This document shows, in pieces, positions 6,694 through 14,985 of a stretch of DNA of 18,614 nt. The DNA lies in assembly GCA_964569295.1 (NCBI GenBank), contig CAZMVU010000085.1, positions 1-18,614 of the forward strand. The letters are read 5' to 3'. Positions within the stretch are counted from its first letter, which is position 1; each line of letters opens with the position of its first letter. Below the pieces are notes generated by a model. The model ran no database searches and was not told the DNA's origin. It saw only the letters and a program-made list of their open reading frames with translations. Made by a program: the position numbers and the translations under genes. This DNA is from CAZMVU01 sp964569295. Its GTDB lineage: Bacteria > Hydrogenedentota > Hydrogenedentia > Hydrogenedentales > JAGMZX01.

Positions 6694-8207
6694 CACGCTT
6701 GCTCCTCCTTGATCTCGGTCACCACATAGCGGTTGCCCGCCACTTCGATGATCTCGACCGGGCGGCCGGGATCAATGTATTCGCCCCGGGTCACAATGTC
6801 CATCGTGGTGCCGCCGAAACGTCCGCGTCCCGCCGGCCGCAACACCGAGGTCGTCTCGCCACGCAGGCCGATGGCGCTTTGCTCGTCCTGCTGCGTCTGC
6901 ACGATATAGCCGCCAGCCTCCTCGTGGGCGTCGGTGAGGACGAGCCATCGGAAAAAGGGTGACCGTGGAAACACATACCACGTACCGATGACAAAGCCGG
7001 TGAACGAAATTACCATAACACCGATGGTCAGCATCGCCTCTTCGAGGCGTTGATAGTCCCACGAGTACTCCGGGATGGGCACCCGCGTGAGCGAAAGAAA
7101 CAACCCCGCCGCCACGCATATAATACCCGATACCCCGGCAATCCCGAACCCCGGCAGCACAAACGCCTCGACCAACAGCAAGCCGATACCCAGCACCACG
7201 AGCGCCACATCGACCCAGTCCGCAAGACCGAGCACCGCGTTGGCCCCGAAGAAGAGCGCCAGACACCCCACGCCAATCATTCCCGGCAGGCCGAAGCCGG
7301 GCGTGCGTATTTCAATGTATAGCCCGCCCAGCCCGAGCATGAGCAACAGCCCGTTGATAATCGGATTTGTAAGAAAGGCGAAGAGCCGCTCCGACCAGTT
7401 CGCCTCGATTGTCCGCCGCGGCGCGGCCGACAGGTTGTGCTCCGCCAGGGCGGCATCGAGGGTGCCGAACTTGCCGGCCGCGAGCTGCACCTCGATGGCC
7501 TCGTCCGTCGTGAGGGTGAGCAGTTTGCCGGGACTGCTCAGGAGCGCGGCCTTTTCCGGCACATCGTCCGGGCGCACCGCGTTGCCCTCGTCGTCCAACT
7601 CGGCGCGCGCCGTCACGTAGTCGCCCGTGGCGTCGGTCCAGCCATACACGCCTATCGAACGATCAGCCATCGCCTCGCCGATGAGCGGGTCGTGGCCGTT
7701 CTCCTCCGCATACGCACGGAAACGCGAGCGCACGAAAGACATGGACTTCTCGTCTATGTCCTCACTGGTCTCGACCCCCGGCATGAACGGCGTGGCGGCG
7801 CCGATGCTCGTGGCCGGCGCCATGTAGACCGTGTCGCACGCGAAGCTGATAAGCGCCCCCGCCGAGATGGCCCCCGTCTTTTCGATATACGCGTAGGTGG
7901 GTATGGTGAGTTCCATGAGCGCCTCGGCGATATCGAGCGCCGCATCCACCCGGCCACCCGGTGTGTCCACCAACAGCACGAACGCCCGTGCCTCCGCTTC
8001 CTGCGCCTCCTCCACCGCACGCTTAACCACAGCGGCAGAACCCAGCCCCATTTCATCGCGCACCGGACACACGAATACCGGTGCGCCACCGCCCGGTTCC
8101 CCCGTGTCCGTTGCCAGGGGCGCTGTGTTGCCGGCTGCGCGAATACCCGGCGCCAACACGGCCAGGGCAACGATCGCCAAACAACATGAACTTATATATC
8201 GCGCCAT
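6693..8207 (-). CDS. Long NfeD: membrane-bound ClpP-class serine protease
   Basis: This 504-residue NfeD1a-type protein carries a signal peptide (about residues 1-25, ending IRAAG). A ClpP/crotonase-fold protease domain follows, with VCPVRDEMGLGSAAVVKRAVEEAQ, VLLVDTPGGRVDAALDIAEAL (77-97) and GAISAGALISFACDTVYMAPATSIGAATP (112-140). Ser115 is the likely nucleophile and Lys154 (DIDEKSMSF) the likely general base of a Ser-Lys dyad, by analogy with archaeal NfeD/1510-N, which cleaves stomatin C-termini. Several transmembrane segments lie from about 275 to 415, including NGLLLMLGLGGLYIEIRTPGFGLPGMIG. A C-terminal OB-fold (about 435-504) contains LRPAGRGRFGGTTMDIVTRGEYIDPGRPVEIIEVAGNRYVV. It is the first gene of the operon and should act on, or with, flotillin. 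Confidence 0.93.
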   Translation of the reverse strand: MARYISSCCLAIVALAVLAPGIRAAGNTAPLATDTGEPGGGAPVFVCPVRDEMGLGSAAVVKRAVEEAQEAEARAFVLLVDTPGGRVDAALDIAEALMELTIPTYAYIEKTGAISAGALISFACDTVYMAPATSIGAATPFMPGVETSEDIDEKSMSFVRSRFRAYAEENGHDPLIGEAMADRSIGVYGWTDATGDYVTARAELDDEGNAVRPDDVPEKAALLSSPGKLLTLTTDEAIEVQLAAGKFGTLDAALAEHNLSAAPRRTIEANWSERLFAFLTNPIINGLLLMLGLGGLYIEIRTPGFGLPGMIGVGCLALFFGANAVLGLADWVDVALVVLGIGLLLVEAFVLPGFGIAGVSGIICVAAGLFLSLTRVPIPEYSWDYQRLEEAMLTIGVMVISFTGFVIGTWYVFPRSPFFRWLVLTDAHEEAGGYIVQTQQDEQSAIGLRGETTSVLRPAGRGRFGGTTMDIVTRGEYIDPGRPVEIIEVAGNRYVVTEIKEEQA

Positions 8208-8297
8208 ATTCGGCCCTTCTTAGTGCCCATTCTGAAAAACTCCATGCACCGGCGGCGATCGCTTGTCCGCTGTGGAAACATTCATGACCGGTCCTGT

Positions 8298-8326
8298 ATT
8301 CTACGCGCGGCCACGAAGGCGGTCAA
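8298..8326 (-). promoter_or_regulatory. Sigma70-type promoter for the nfeD-floA operon
   Basis: On the minus strand, TTGACC (8326-8321) and TAGAAT (8303-8298) are separated by exactly 17 bases. Each hexamer matches the consensus at five of six positions. Transcription would begin near 8291, giving a leader of about 85 bases before the nfeD start at 8207. No other promoter of comparable quality is seen in the operon. Confidence 0.6.
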
Positions 8327-8538
8327 CGTCCCCGCCTGTGCCCGGACCGGCCTGCCGGCCGTAATTGGGCCGCTTGCGATACGCCCGTGCCGCGCGGCTA
8401 TGCCCGCGTTCCACTTCTTCGCGCGAAATGCCCGCAAGGCACCGGCCTCGCGCGCCCGTTGCGGGAAGAAATTCCCGTTGAGCGGCGTTACCACGGGATA
8501 CAGGGGGAGGGTGTATGCCGTTTTTTTCGGGCATCCGG

Positions 8539-8567
8539 TTGCGGGTGATTCCACACTTTTGTACAAT
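8539..8567 (+). promoter_or_regulatory. Possible promoter for acnA
   Basis: TACAAT (8562-8567, five of six consensus positions) lies 17 bases after TTGCGG (8539-8544, three of six). The start would fall near 8574 with a leader of about 65 bases. The weak -35 suggests a low basal level or activator dependence. Confidence 0.4.
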
Positions 8568-8640
8568 TTTTATGGCACGGCGTGGTCGCACCGTTTTCCG
8601 GCGTATTGTTCAGAAACAGAAGCACAAGGGGACTGTGATT

Positions 8641-10908
8641 ATGGCTTTCGACTTCGACATGATAGAGCGCATATACGCGACAATGCCGGAACGGGTGGCA
8701 GCGGCGCGCAAGCTTTTGGGCCGGCCGATGACGCTGGGGGAAAAAATTCTCTACGCCCATCTGTTTGAAGGCCCCCCGGTCCGCACCTTCGATCGTGCGG
8801 TAGACTATGTCGAGTTCGCGCCGGACCGTGTCGCCATGCAGGACGCTACGGCCCAGATGGCGCTGCTTCAGTTCATGCAGGCTGGCAAACCGCGCACAGC
8901 GGTCCCCTCGACGGTGCATTGCGATCACCTGATCCAGGCGGAAGTGGGCGCGCTGAAAGATTTGCAGGTCGCCATGGAGCGGAACAAGGAGGTCTACGAC
9001 TTCCTGTCGTCCGTGTCGAACAAATATGGCCTTGGTTTCTGGAAACCGGGCGCCGGCATCATACACCAGGTCGTTCTCGAGAACTACGCCTTCCCCGGCG
9101 GCATGATGATCGGTACCGACTCGCATACGCCGAACGCGGGCGGCCTCGGCATGATCGCCATCGGCGTGGGCGGTGCGGATGCCGTCGACGTCATGGCCGG
9201 CATGCCCTGGGAGCTCAAGTTCCCGAAACTCATCGGCGTGCACCTCACCGGCAAAATGAGCGGCTGGACCGCCCCGAAGGACGTTATCCTCAAGGTGGCG
9301 GGCATCCTCACTGTCAAGGGCGGCACGGGCGCCATCGTCGAGTATTTCGGCGAAGGCAGCGAGAGCATGTCATGTACCGGCAAGGGCACCATCTGCAATA
9401 TGGGCGCGGAGATCGGCGCGACCACCTCGACCTTCGCATTCGACGAGTCCATGGTGCGCTACCTCAAGGCGACGGACCGCGCTGATGTGGCCGAGGCCGC
9501 CGCGCGCATCGGCGATGACCTGCGCCCGGACCGGCAGGTCTACGACAACCCGGAAGACTTCTACGACCAGGTGATCGAGATCAACCTTTCCGAACTCGAG
9601 CCGCTCTTGAACGGCCCCTTCACCCCGGATCTCGCCACCCCCCTCGGCGAAATGAAGACGAAGGCCAAGGACAACAACTGGCCCATCGAGGTCGAGGTGG
9701 GGCTCATCGGCTCGTGCACGAACTCGTCGTATGAGGACCTGAGCCGCGCAGCCTCGATTGCGAAGCAGGCGCAGGAGAAGAAGCTCAAGGCCAAGAGCGA
9801 ATACACGGTCACGCCGGGCTCGGAGGTGGTGCGGTATACGGTCGAGAAAGACGGCATCCTCAAGGACTTCGCGGCCATCGGCGGCGTGGTGCTCGCGAAC
9901 GCCTGCGGCCCGTGCATCGGCCAGTGGGCACGGCATCGCCACGGCGCGGAAGACGAGCCCAACACCATCGTCACCTCGTTCAACCGCAATTTCGCCAAGC
10001 GCAACGACGGCAACCCCAAGACCCATGCCTTCGTCGCCTCGCCGGACATGGTGACAGCGCTGGCTATCGCGGGACGGCTCGACTTCGACCCACGTACGGA
10101 CACGCTCACCAACGCGGATGGACAGGAAGTGAAGCTCGACCCGCCGATCGGTGTCGAGCTGCCGCCGAATGGCTTCTCCGCCGAGGATGCAGGCTATCAA
10201 CCGCCGGCAAAAGACGGCAGTCAGGTCGAGGTGAAAGTGCGTCCGGACAGCGACCGTCTGCAACTGCTCGAGCCATTCCCGCAAAACGAGAACGATCTCA
10301 AGGGGCTCAAGCTGCTGCTGAAGGCCAAAGGCAAATGCACCACGGACCATATCTCGATGGCGGGACCCTGGCTCAAATACCGGGGACACCTCGACAACAT
10401 CTCGAACAACGCCTTTATCGGCGCCATCAACGCTTTTAACGGCAAAGCCAACCAGGTAAAGAACCAGATCACCGGCGAATACGGCGCCGTACCCGACACC
10501 GCGCGCGCGTACAAGCAGGAAGGTATCGGCACCATCGTCGTGGGCGACGAGAACTACGGCGAGGGCTCGAGCCGGGAACACGCGGCCATGGAGCCGCGCC
10601 ACCTCGGCGTGAAGGCCGTGCTCGTGCGCAGCTTCGCGCGCATCCACGAGACCAACCTGAAAAAGCAGGGCATGCTCGCGCTGACCTTCGCGGACCCGGC
10701 GGATTACGACACGATTCAGGAAGACGACACGATCGACATCATCGGCTTGCAGGACTTCGCGCCCGGCATGCCGCTCACCATCGTGCTGCGGCATGCGGAC
10801 GGCTCGACGGATGAAATCGAGGCGAACCACACATACAACAATGCGCAGATCGCCTGGTACAAGGCCGGCAGCGCCTTGAACCTCATCCGCCAGCAAGCGC
10901 GCGCGTAG
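8641..10908 (+). CDS. acnA: Aconitate hydratase, mitochondrial type
   Basis: This 755-residue cytoplasmic [4Fe-4S] enzyme interconverts citrate and isocitrate through cis-aconitate in the TCA cycle. The length and numbering match mature mitochondrial aconitase almost exactly. Cluster cysteines are Cys359 (GLIGSCTNSSYED), Cys422 and Cys425 (ANACGPCIGQW). Active-site segments include STVHCDHLIQAE (90-101), MIGTDSHTPNAGGLG (156-170), SCTGKGTICNMGAEIGATTS and, in the C-terminal swivel domain, GDENYGEGSSREHAA with the catalytic Ser. The start at 8641 gives MAFDFDMIERIY after AAGGGGA about 9 bases upstream; the in-frame ATG at 8515 adds an unrelated Arg-rich stretch and would lie upstream of the proposed promoter. 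The gene appears to be a single cistron, converging on a minus-strand gene. The symbol is used in the broad sense; this subtype differs from both E. coli AcnA and AcnB. Confidence 0.96.
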   Translation: MAFDFDMIERIYATMPERVAAARKLLGRPMTLGEKILYAHLFEGPPVRTFDRAVDYVEFAPDRVAMQDATAQMALLQFMQAGKPRTAVPSTVHCDHLIQAEVGALKDLQVAMERNKEVYDFLSSVSNKYGLGFWKPGAGIIHQVVLENYAFPGGMMIGTDSHTPNAGGLGMIAIGVGGADAVDVMAGMPWELKFPKLIGVHLTGKMSGWTAPKDVILKVAGILTVKGGTGAIVEYFGEGSESMSCTGKGTICNMGAEIGATTSTFAFDESMVRYLKATDRADVAEAAARIGDDLRPDRQVYDNPEDFYDQVIEINLSELEPLLNGPFTPDLATPLGEMKTKAKDNNWPIEVEVGLIGSCTNSSYEDLSRAASIAKQAQEKKLKAKSEYTVTPGSEVVRYTVEKDGILKDFAAIGGVVLANACGPCIGQWARHRHGAEDEPNTIVTSFNRNFAKRNDGNPKTHAFVASPDMVTALAIAGRLDFDPRTDTLTNADGQEVKLDPPIGVELPPNGFSAEDAGYQPPAKDGSQVEVKVRPDSDRLQLLEPFPQNENDLKGLKLLLKAKGKCTTDHISMAGPWLKYRGHLDNISNNAFIGAINAFNGKANQVKNQITGEYGAVPDTARAYKQEGIGTIVVGDENYGEGSSREHAAMEPRHLGVKAVLVRSFARIHETNLKKQGMLALTFADPADYDTIQEDDTIDIIGLQDFAPGMPLTIVLRHADGSTDEIEANHTYNNAQIAWYKAGSALNLIRQQARA

Positions 10909-10942
10909 GCGCCGGCCGGGTTGCCGCGCGGGGATTCCGGCG

Positions 10943-11449
10943 TCAGTGGTGTGCGAGTTTCTGCTTCACCTTCTTCACAAAGAACCGGAGCACCGGCACA
11001 TGCTCGTAGACCATGGCCCCGAGATCGAAGTAGTCCCGGTGATAGGCCACTTTGTCATCCTCGCCGAAGCGGATGACCGAGTTGCCCTCGATGGTCACGG
11101 GCCGGCCGCGGTTCAAGCCCTTCGCCTCGACCGTCATGGTCCACACCATGACATGGGTGTCGCCTTCGGCCACCTCGCCGGTGAAGTCGAACCGGATGCG
11201 CTGCACATTGCGGTACATGGCTTCGTAGTAGGCACGCAAGTCCGCGCGCCCGGAAATCTCGCCGAGGGGGTCCGCGAAAACCACATCCTCCGCGTAGAAA
11301 TCGTCGAGGAGATGCATCGAATCCTTGTCGAGATCATTGAATGCATTGCGAATGCGCAACGAACGGCCGGTCATGGCGTCTTCCTCCTGCGCGGGCGAAG
11401 CGGGCATAGCCGCCGCGACCACCGCGATAAGCCCAATGAAGCTGGTCAT
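10943..11449 (-). CDS. NTF2/SnoaL-like protein, possibly exported
   Basis: From the ATG at 11449 this encodes 168 residues: a hydrophobic leader MTSFIGLIAVVAAAMPASPAQ, then an NTF2-like cone-fold domain. Hallmarks of the domain are LDDFYAEDVVFADPLGEISGRADLRAYYEAMYRNVQRIRFDF, VMVWTMTVEAKGLNRGRPVTIEGNSVIRFGEDDKVAYHRDYFDLGAMVYEHVP and a basic C-terminus (FFVKKVKQKLAHH). This superfamily includes polyketide cyclases, isomerases and binding proteins, so no reaction can be assigned. A second ATG at 11374 has an excellent AGGAGG 8 bases upstream and would give a 143-residue cytoplasmic protein without the leader. The 11449 start also has a good GGGAGG. The leader lacks the usual basic N-terminal residues, so the choice is uncertain. 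The gene is read convergently with acnA and lies 67 bases downstream of the TauE-like gene. Confidence 0.8.
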   Translation of the reverse strand: MTSFIGLIAVVAAAMPASPAQEEDAMTGRSLRIRNAFNDLDKDSMHLLDDFYAEDVVFADPLGEISGRADLRAYYEAMYRNVQRIRFDFTGEVAEGDTHVMVWTMTVEAKGLNRGRPVTIEGNSVIRFGEDDKVAYHRDYFDLGAMVYEHVPVLRFFVKKVKQKLAHH

Positions 11450-11516
11450 AACGTGCGCCTCCCGGGTTGTGCCTGTCAAACAGGATAACGCCGCAACCGG
11501 CCAGTTTGTTTCCCGG

Positions 11517-12248
11517 CTACAGGCTCGTGAGAAGCAGCACCATGCCCATGAGCCCAGCGGCGAGGATGGCAGCGGTGCGGAATTTGTCGTCCGGCACATG
11601 CCGGGCCGTGCGCACGCCGAGCCAGGTGCCGGCGATCATGGCGGGCAGGAAGATGACCGACGTGCGCGCGACTTCGGCCGTGTACATGCCGTGCCAGAAG
11701 AACACGCCGATGGTGAAGCAGCTCACGGAAAAGAAGAACGCGATAAGGCTGGCGCGAAAGGTGTCTTTCGGGGTGCGCTGGTTCGCGAGGAAGAGGATGG
11801 CCGGCGGGCCGCCCATGGCCGTGGCACCGCCCAGTATGCCACTGGCCAGACCCACGGGAAACAGGGTGTACACCGCATTCGGCACCGCCTTGCGCCAGCC
11901 GCTCAACAGCACCCCCGCCACCAACACGACAAACACCCCCACCCCGAACTTGAATTGCGCCGGGTCCACCACCCGCAAGATGCCGATGCCCAGCGGCGCG
12001 CCCAGGACGCCGCCGCACACCAACGGGACCACGAGGCGCAGTTGCACGTAACGGTGCGCATCGAGCAGGACAATAAAACTGTTGCAAATGCTCAGCGTCA
12101 GCACCACAGGCGTGACGAAACGGCCGTCCGCGTGCAGCACGAGCATGAGCGTCGGGGCTGCGGTCAGCCCGAGCCCGAAGCCGCCGCAACCCTGCACAAA
12201 GCCGGCCACGCCGGAAACGAGGGCGCCGAGAATGAGGGTGGTGGTCAC
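11517..12248 (-). CDS. TauE/SafE-family membrane permease (sulfite exporter-like)
   Basis: This 243-residue polytopic membrane protein is made almost entirely of hydrophobic segments, with the two related halves typical of TauE/SafE (DUF81). The first half starts LILGALVSGVAGFVQGCGGFGLGLTAAPTLMLVL, and the second has FPVGLASGILGGATAMGGPPAILFLANQ with the family signature Gly-rich turn GGxxAMGGPP. Family members are proposed to export sulfite, sulfoacetate or related organosulfonates; the substrate here is unknown. The GTG at 12248 is chosen because GGAGA lies about 8 bases upstream and the family N-terminus begins here. The open frame continues over 130 codons upstream, but that part is Arg/Pro/Cys-rich and lacks homology. 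The downstream NTF2-like gene may be co-transcribed. Confidence 0.85.
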   Translation of the reverse strand: MTTTLILGALVSGVAGFVQGCGGFGLGLTAAPTLMLVLHADGRFVTPVVLTLSICNSFIVLLDAHRYVQLRLVVPLVCGGVLGAPLGIGILRVVDPAQFKFGVGVFVVLVAGVLLSGWRKAVPNAVYTLFPVGLASGILGGATAMGGPPAILFLANQRTPKDTFRASLIAFFFSVSCFTIGVFFWHGMYTAEVARTSVIFLPAMIAGTWLGVRTARHVPDDKFRTAAILAAGLMGMVLLLTSL

Positions 12249-12427
12249 GATACTGCTCTCCGGATTACAAGACGGCGGAACAGCACCCCCGAAGGAAGGG
12301 GGACCATCCACCTGCTCAGGGACTCGCTTGATACGGTCCCCTTCTTCCCCGCCGCATGATGCCTGCCGCACCCCCTGCGGTACAAGCCACGCTCCCCGCG
12401 AAACACACGCTGCGTAAAGGTTCGGCG

Positions 12428-12445
12428 TGCGCACTTCAGTGCGCA
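12428..12445. repeat. Short perfect palindrome in intergenic DNA
   Basis: TGCGCACT-TC-AGTGCGCA has 8-base complementary arms around two central bases. It lies about 95 bases upstream of the proposed promoter of the polysaccharide operon. It could be a regulator-binding site, but its form (GC-rich arms, tiny loop) is like that of the other hairpins at 247-264 and 18344-18515, so a dispersed REP-like repeat is equally possible. Confidence 0.5.
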
Positions 12446-12539
12446 GGCGGTGGCGTGTTTTCCGGCGGACCGCCAGACACAATGCCGGCGCCAGAATCCC
12501 CGCGACACCGCGGACATTATGCCGGGGGGGAGGGCTGCG

Positions 12540-12569
12540 TTGCCGGTTTCCGTGCGCGTTTGGTAAGAT
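12540..12569 (+). promoter_or_regulatory. Possible promoter of the polysaccharide operon
   Basis: TTGCCG (12540-12545) and TAAGAT (12564-12569) are 18 bases apart. The -10 is preceded by TGG, giving an extended -10 element. Each hexamer matches four of six consensus positions. Transcription would start near 12576, about 90 bases before the epimerase start codon. Confidence 0.4.
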
Positions 12570-12664
12570 TGCGCATTCTCCGCACATGGTTCTTGCCGCG
12601 CTATGGCGGGCGCTGTGTGCGGGCGCAGCAATAGCGGGAGCGGATGGAAGCGGAGGCAAGGAAC

Positions 12665-13591
12665 ATGGCGAAAATCCTGGTGACGGGAGGGGCGGGGTTC
12701 ATCGGGTCGCATGTGGTGGACCATTACCTGGCGGCGGGGCATGCGGTGGCGGTGGTGGATGATCTGTCTTCGGGCAGTAGGGACAACCTGAATCCGAAGG
12801 CGGCGTTGTATGAGTTGGACATCCGCGACGATGCACTGGGCGGCGTGTTCGAGAAAGAGCGGCCTGATTTCGTGAACCACCTGGCGGCGCAGATGGACGT
12901 GCGGCGCAGTGTGGAGGACCCGGCCTTCGATGCGGATGTGAATGTGCGCGGTTCGATCCGCGTGCTCGAGCAATGCGTGCGGCACGGGGTGAAGAAGTTG
13001 TTCTTCGCGTCGACGGGCGGCGCGATCTATGGCGAGCCGGCGGTGTTGCCGGCCTCGGAGTCGACCCCGGCGGAGCCGCTCGCGCCTTACGGGCTGAGCA
13101 AGTTCTGCGTCGAGCAGTATATCCTTTTGTACCAGCGCATCCACGGTCTGCCCTACACCATCCTGCGGTTCCCCAATGTCTACGGTCCGCGCCAGAGCCC
13201 GCATGGCGAGGCGGGGGTCTGCGCGATTCTCATCGGCCTCATGCTGGCGGGCAAGCGCCCGGTGCTCTATGGCCATGGCGAACCCACGCGGGACTATGTC
13301 TATGTGGGCGACATTGCGCGGGCGTGTGTACTGGCGCTCGACAAGGCGGCCGGCGCCACGCTCAACCTCGGGTCGGGCGTGGGCACCTCGGTGCGGGAAT
13401 TGTTCGACATTACGGCGCGGCTGACGGACTTCGCCGGTGCGCCGGAGCTGGCGCCGTTGCGCAAAGGCGAGATCGCGCATATTTGCATCACGGGGGACAA
13501 GGCGGCCGAGCAGCTCGGCTGGACGCCGGAAGTGGGGATCGAGGAAGGCCTGCGCCGCACGGTCGCGCATATCCGCGAGGCGGGCGCGTGA
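12665..13591 (+). CDS. NAD-dependent sugar epimerase/dehydratase (UDP-glucose 4-epimerase-like)
   Basis: This is a 308-residue extended short-chain dehydrogenase. The N-terminal Rossmann motif TGGAGFIGSH (7-16) binds NAD, DDLSSGSRDNL (32-42) is the usual ribose-recognition stretch, and HLAAQMDVRRSVEDP (72-86) and FFASTGGAIYGE (113-124) follow. The catalytic pair is in YGLSK (Tyr142, Lys146), with Ser116/Thr117 as the third catalytic position. RFPNVYGPRQSPHGEAGV and REPTRDYVYV-like sequence (HGEPTRDYVYVGDIARA) complete the sugar-nucleotide site. It most likely makes UDP-galactose, UDP-N-acetylgalactosamine or a similar precursor for the glycan built by the downstream genes; exact substrate is not decidable by eye. 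The start at 12665 follows GGAGG by about 7 bases; the ATG at 12644 adds MEAEARN and has no good ribosome site. Confidence 0.88.
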   Translation: MAKILVTGGAGFIGSHVVDHYLAAGHAVAVVDDLSSGSRDNLNPKAALYELDIRDDALGGVFEKERPDFVNHLAAQMDVRRSVEDPAFDADVNVRGSIRVLEQCVRHGVKKLFFASTGGAIYGEPAVLPASESTPAEPLAPYGLSKFCVEQYILLYQRIHGLPYTILRFPNVYGPRQSPHGEAGVCAILIGLMLAGKRPVLYGHGEPTRDYVYVGDIARACVLALDKAAGATLNLGSGVGTSVRELFDITARLTDFAGAPELAPLRKGEIAHICITGDKAAEQLGWTPEVGIEEGLRRTVAHIREAGA

Positions 13592-13622
13592 GCCGCGGTG
13601 TGAACAGGAGGGCGACCGGGGC

Positions 13623-14984
13623 GTGAGGTGCGGCGCAGCACAGCCGATTCGCGAGGATCTGTGGGTCATGCTGCTGGCGGCGGCGTCGGATGTGCTCCTC
13701 GTCTGGATCGGCCTGAACGTGGCCACGCTGGCACGCATGCATACCCTGCCCGAGGTGGACTTGCTGCTGCTGCAACGTGATCGCTGCGTGATTTTACTGC
13801 TGTACCTGGTGTCGGGCGGGGTCGCGGGGGCCTTTGATCCGCTCCGGCTCACGGACCGCTTCGACAGTATCTACTACGCCGGCATGACGCTGGTAAGCAC
13901 GGGCGTGCTCGCGTTTCTCAGCGTGGCACTCCTGCCCCAGGATTTCATGGCCATCTCGCGGCGCGAGATCGGGCTGGGGCTCCTCATCGCCGCCCCCGTG
14001 CTCACGGTGTGGCGGTTCTGGGCCACGGAAATCGCCATGCGTTTCGGCGCACTCTTCCGCGCGTTCTATGTGTTGGGCGCGCCCGAAGACGGCGCACGCA
14101 TCGCCCGGGCGCTCAACGACCGCCCCGATGTGCTGGCGGAGGCGACCTACATCGATGCCGGCGCCCGGACAATACAGTTTCCGGAAGACGTGCCGCCGGA
14201 TGCGCACCCCCGGTTCGATGCGATCATCTGCCTCACGGACAAGAGCAGCGAGGCCTTCCTGGATCTCATCACCTTTTGCGAGAACCATTGCCGGCGCACG
14301 TTCGTATACCCCAGCATTTACGACACGCTCATGTTTCAGCACAGCCGGCTGCTGGCCATTGGCGGGCTGCCGCTCATTCAATTGGCCACGCGCCGGCCCG
14401 TGGGCGCGTATGTCAAAATAAAGCGCTTCATTGATTTCCTGGTGGCGTTCGCCGGTATTGTGCTAGCGAGTCCCCTCTGCCTGGTGGCGGCTGTCGCCGT
14501 GAAGACCAGTTCGCCCGGCGGCGTCTTTTATACCCAGGAGCGCGTGGGCCTGGGCGGGCAGACCTTCAAGATCATCAAGTTCCGTACCATGGTGAAAGAT
14601 GCCGAAGCGGAGACCGGGAGTGTGTGGGCAGAGAAGGACGACGCCCGGGTGACGCCGGCCGGACGTTTCCTGCGGCGCCACCGGATCGATGAAATTCCAC
14701 AACTGCTGAACGTGCTCAAGGGGGACATGAGCCTGGTGGGACCGCGTCCGGAGCGGCCACACTTTCACACCGTCTTCTCCCAGGAGTTGCCCTTGTTCGA
14801 GCGGCGGATTCTCGTGCGCCCGGGCATGACGAGTTTGTCGCATGTGCTCGGCTCGTATGACTCCGCGCCCGCCGACCGGCTGCGCTATGATCTGGTGTAT
14901 ATTGGCACGCTGTCCCTGTTGACGGACTTGCGCATTCTCGTCTCGACGATCCGCATCGTGCTGAGCGGACGGGGAGCACATTGA
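13623..14984 (+). CDS. Polyprenyl-phosphate glycosyl-1-phosphate transferase (initiating sugar transferase)
   Basis: This 453-residue membrane protein of the polyprenol glycosylphosphotransferase family has hydrophobic segments at about 16-37, 56-70, 88-105 and 118-132. A divergent CoA-binding-like middle region (about 145-225) and another membrane segment (266-296) lead into the catalytic bacterial sugar transferase domain (about 264-450). Signature elements are KRFIDFLVAFAGIVLASPLCL, GVFYTQERVGLGGQTFKIIKFRTM, RRHRIDEIPQLLNVLKGDMSLVGPRPERP with the catalytic Asp-Glu (356-357), and VRPGMTSLSHVLG. It would transfer a sugar-1-phosphate from a nucleotide sugar to undecaprenyl phosphate, starting repeat-unit synthesis. 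The GTG at 13623 follows AGGAGGG by 10 bases; the ATG at 13668 is an alternative that would remove 15 residues. The epimerase stop is 31 bases upstream. Confidence 0.9.
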   Translation: MRCGAAQPIREDLWVMLLAAASDVLLVWIGLNVATLARMHTLPEVDLLLLQRDRCVILLLYLVSGGVAGAFDPLRLTDRFDSIYYAGMTLVSTGVLAFLSVALLPQDFMAISRREIGLGLLIAAPVLTVWRFWATEIAMRFGALFRAFYVLGAPEDGARIARALNDRPDVLAEATYIDAGARTIQFPEDVPPDAHPRFDAIICLTDKSSEAFLDLITFCENHCRRTFVYPSIYDTLMFQHSRLLAIGGLPLIQLATRRPVGAYVKIKRFIDFLVAFAGIVLASPLCLVAAVAVKTSSPGGVFYTQERVGLGGQTFKIIKFRTMVKDAEAETGSVWAEKDDARVTPAGRFLRRHRIDEIPQLLNVLKGDMSLVGPRPERPHFHTVFSQELPLFERRILVRPGMTSLSHVLGSYDSAPADRLRYDLVYIGTLSLLTDLRILVSTIRIVLSGRGAH

Positions 14985-14985
14985 A

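Larger units (their letters stand above)
8208..8640. other. Divergent intergenic region between nfeD and acnA
   Basis: This 433-base stretch separates the minus-strand NfeD/FloA operon from plus-strand aconitase. It contains a good minus-strand promoter at 8298-8326 and a weaker plus-strand one at 8539-8567, both listed separately. A small perfect inverted repeat CCGGC-CT-GCCGG lies at 8347-8358. I see no gene in the remainder. Confidence 0.6.
12249..12664. other. Divergent intergenic region between the TauE-like gene and the polysaccharide operon
   Basis: This 416-base stretch has no gene I can support, although frames stay open in several directions because of the high GC. It contains a perfect 8-base-arm palindrome at 12428-12445 and a possible plus-strand promoter at 12540-12569. 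CCCCC and GGGGG runs at about 12286-12302 could form a hairpin on either strand near the TauE-like start. No clear minus-strand promoter was found. Confidence 0.5.

Noticed and set aside
9370..10896. 508-codon minus-strand open frame opposite acnA
   Set aside because: It is antisense to a full-length, motif-complete aconitase and has no ribosome site or recognisable domain.
12249..12659. N-terminal extension of the TauE/SafE protein by 137 codons
   Set aside because: The extension is low-quality Arg/Pro/Cys-rich sequence; the GTG at 12248 has a ribosome site and is where the family N-terminus begins.
12245..13852. 535-codon minus-strand open frame across the epimerase gene and its upstream gap
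   Set aside because: The composition is Arg/His/Pro-rich, and the epimerase on the plus strand has complete Rossmann and YxxxK motifs.
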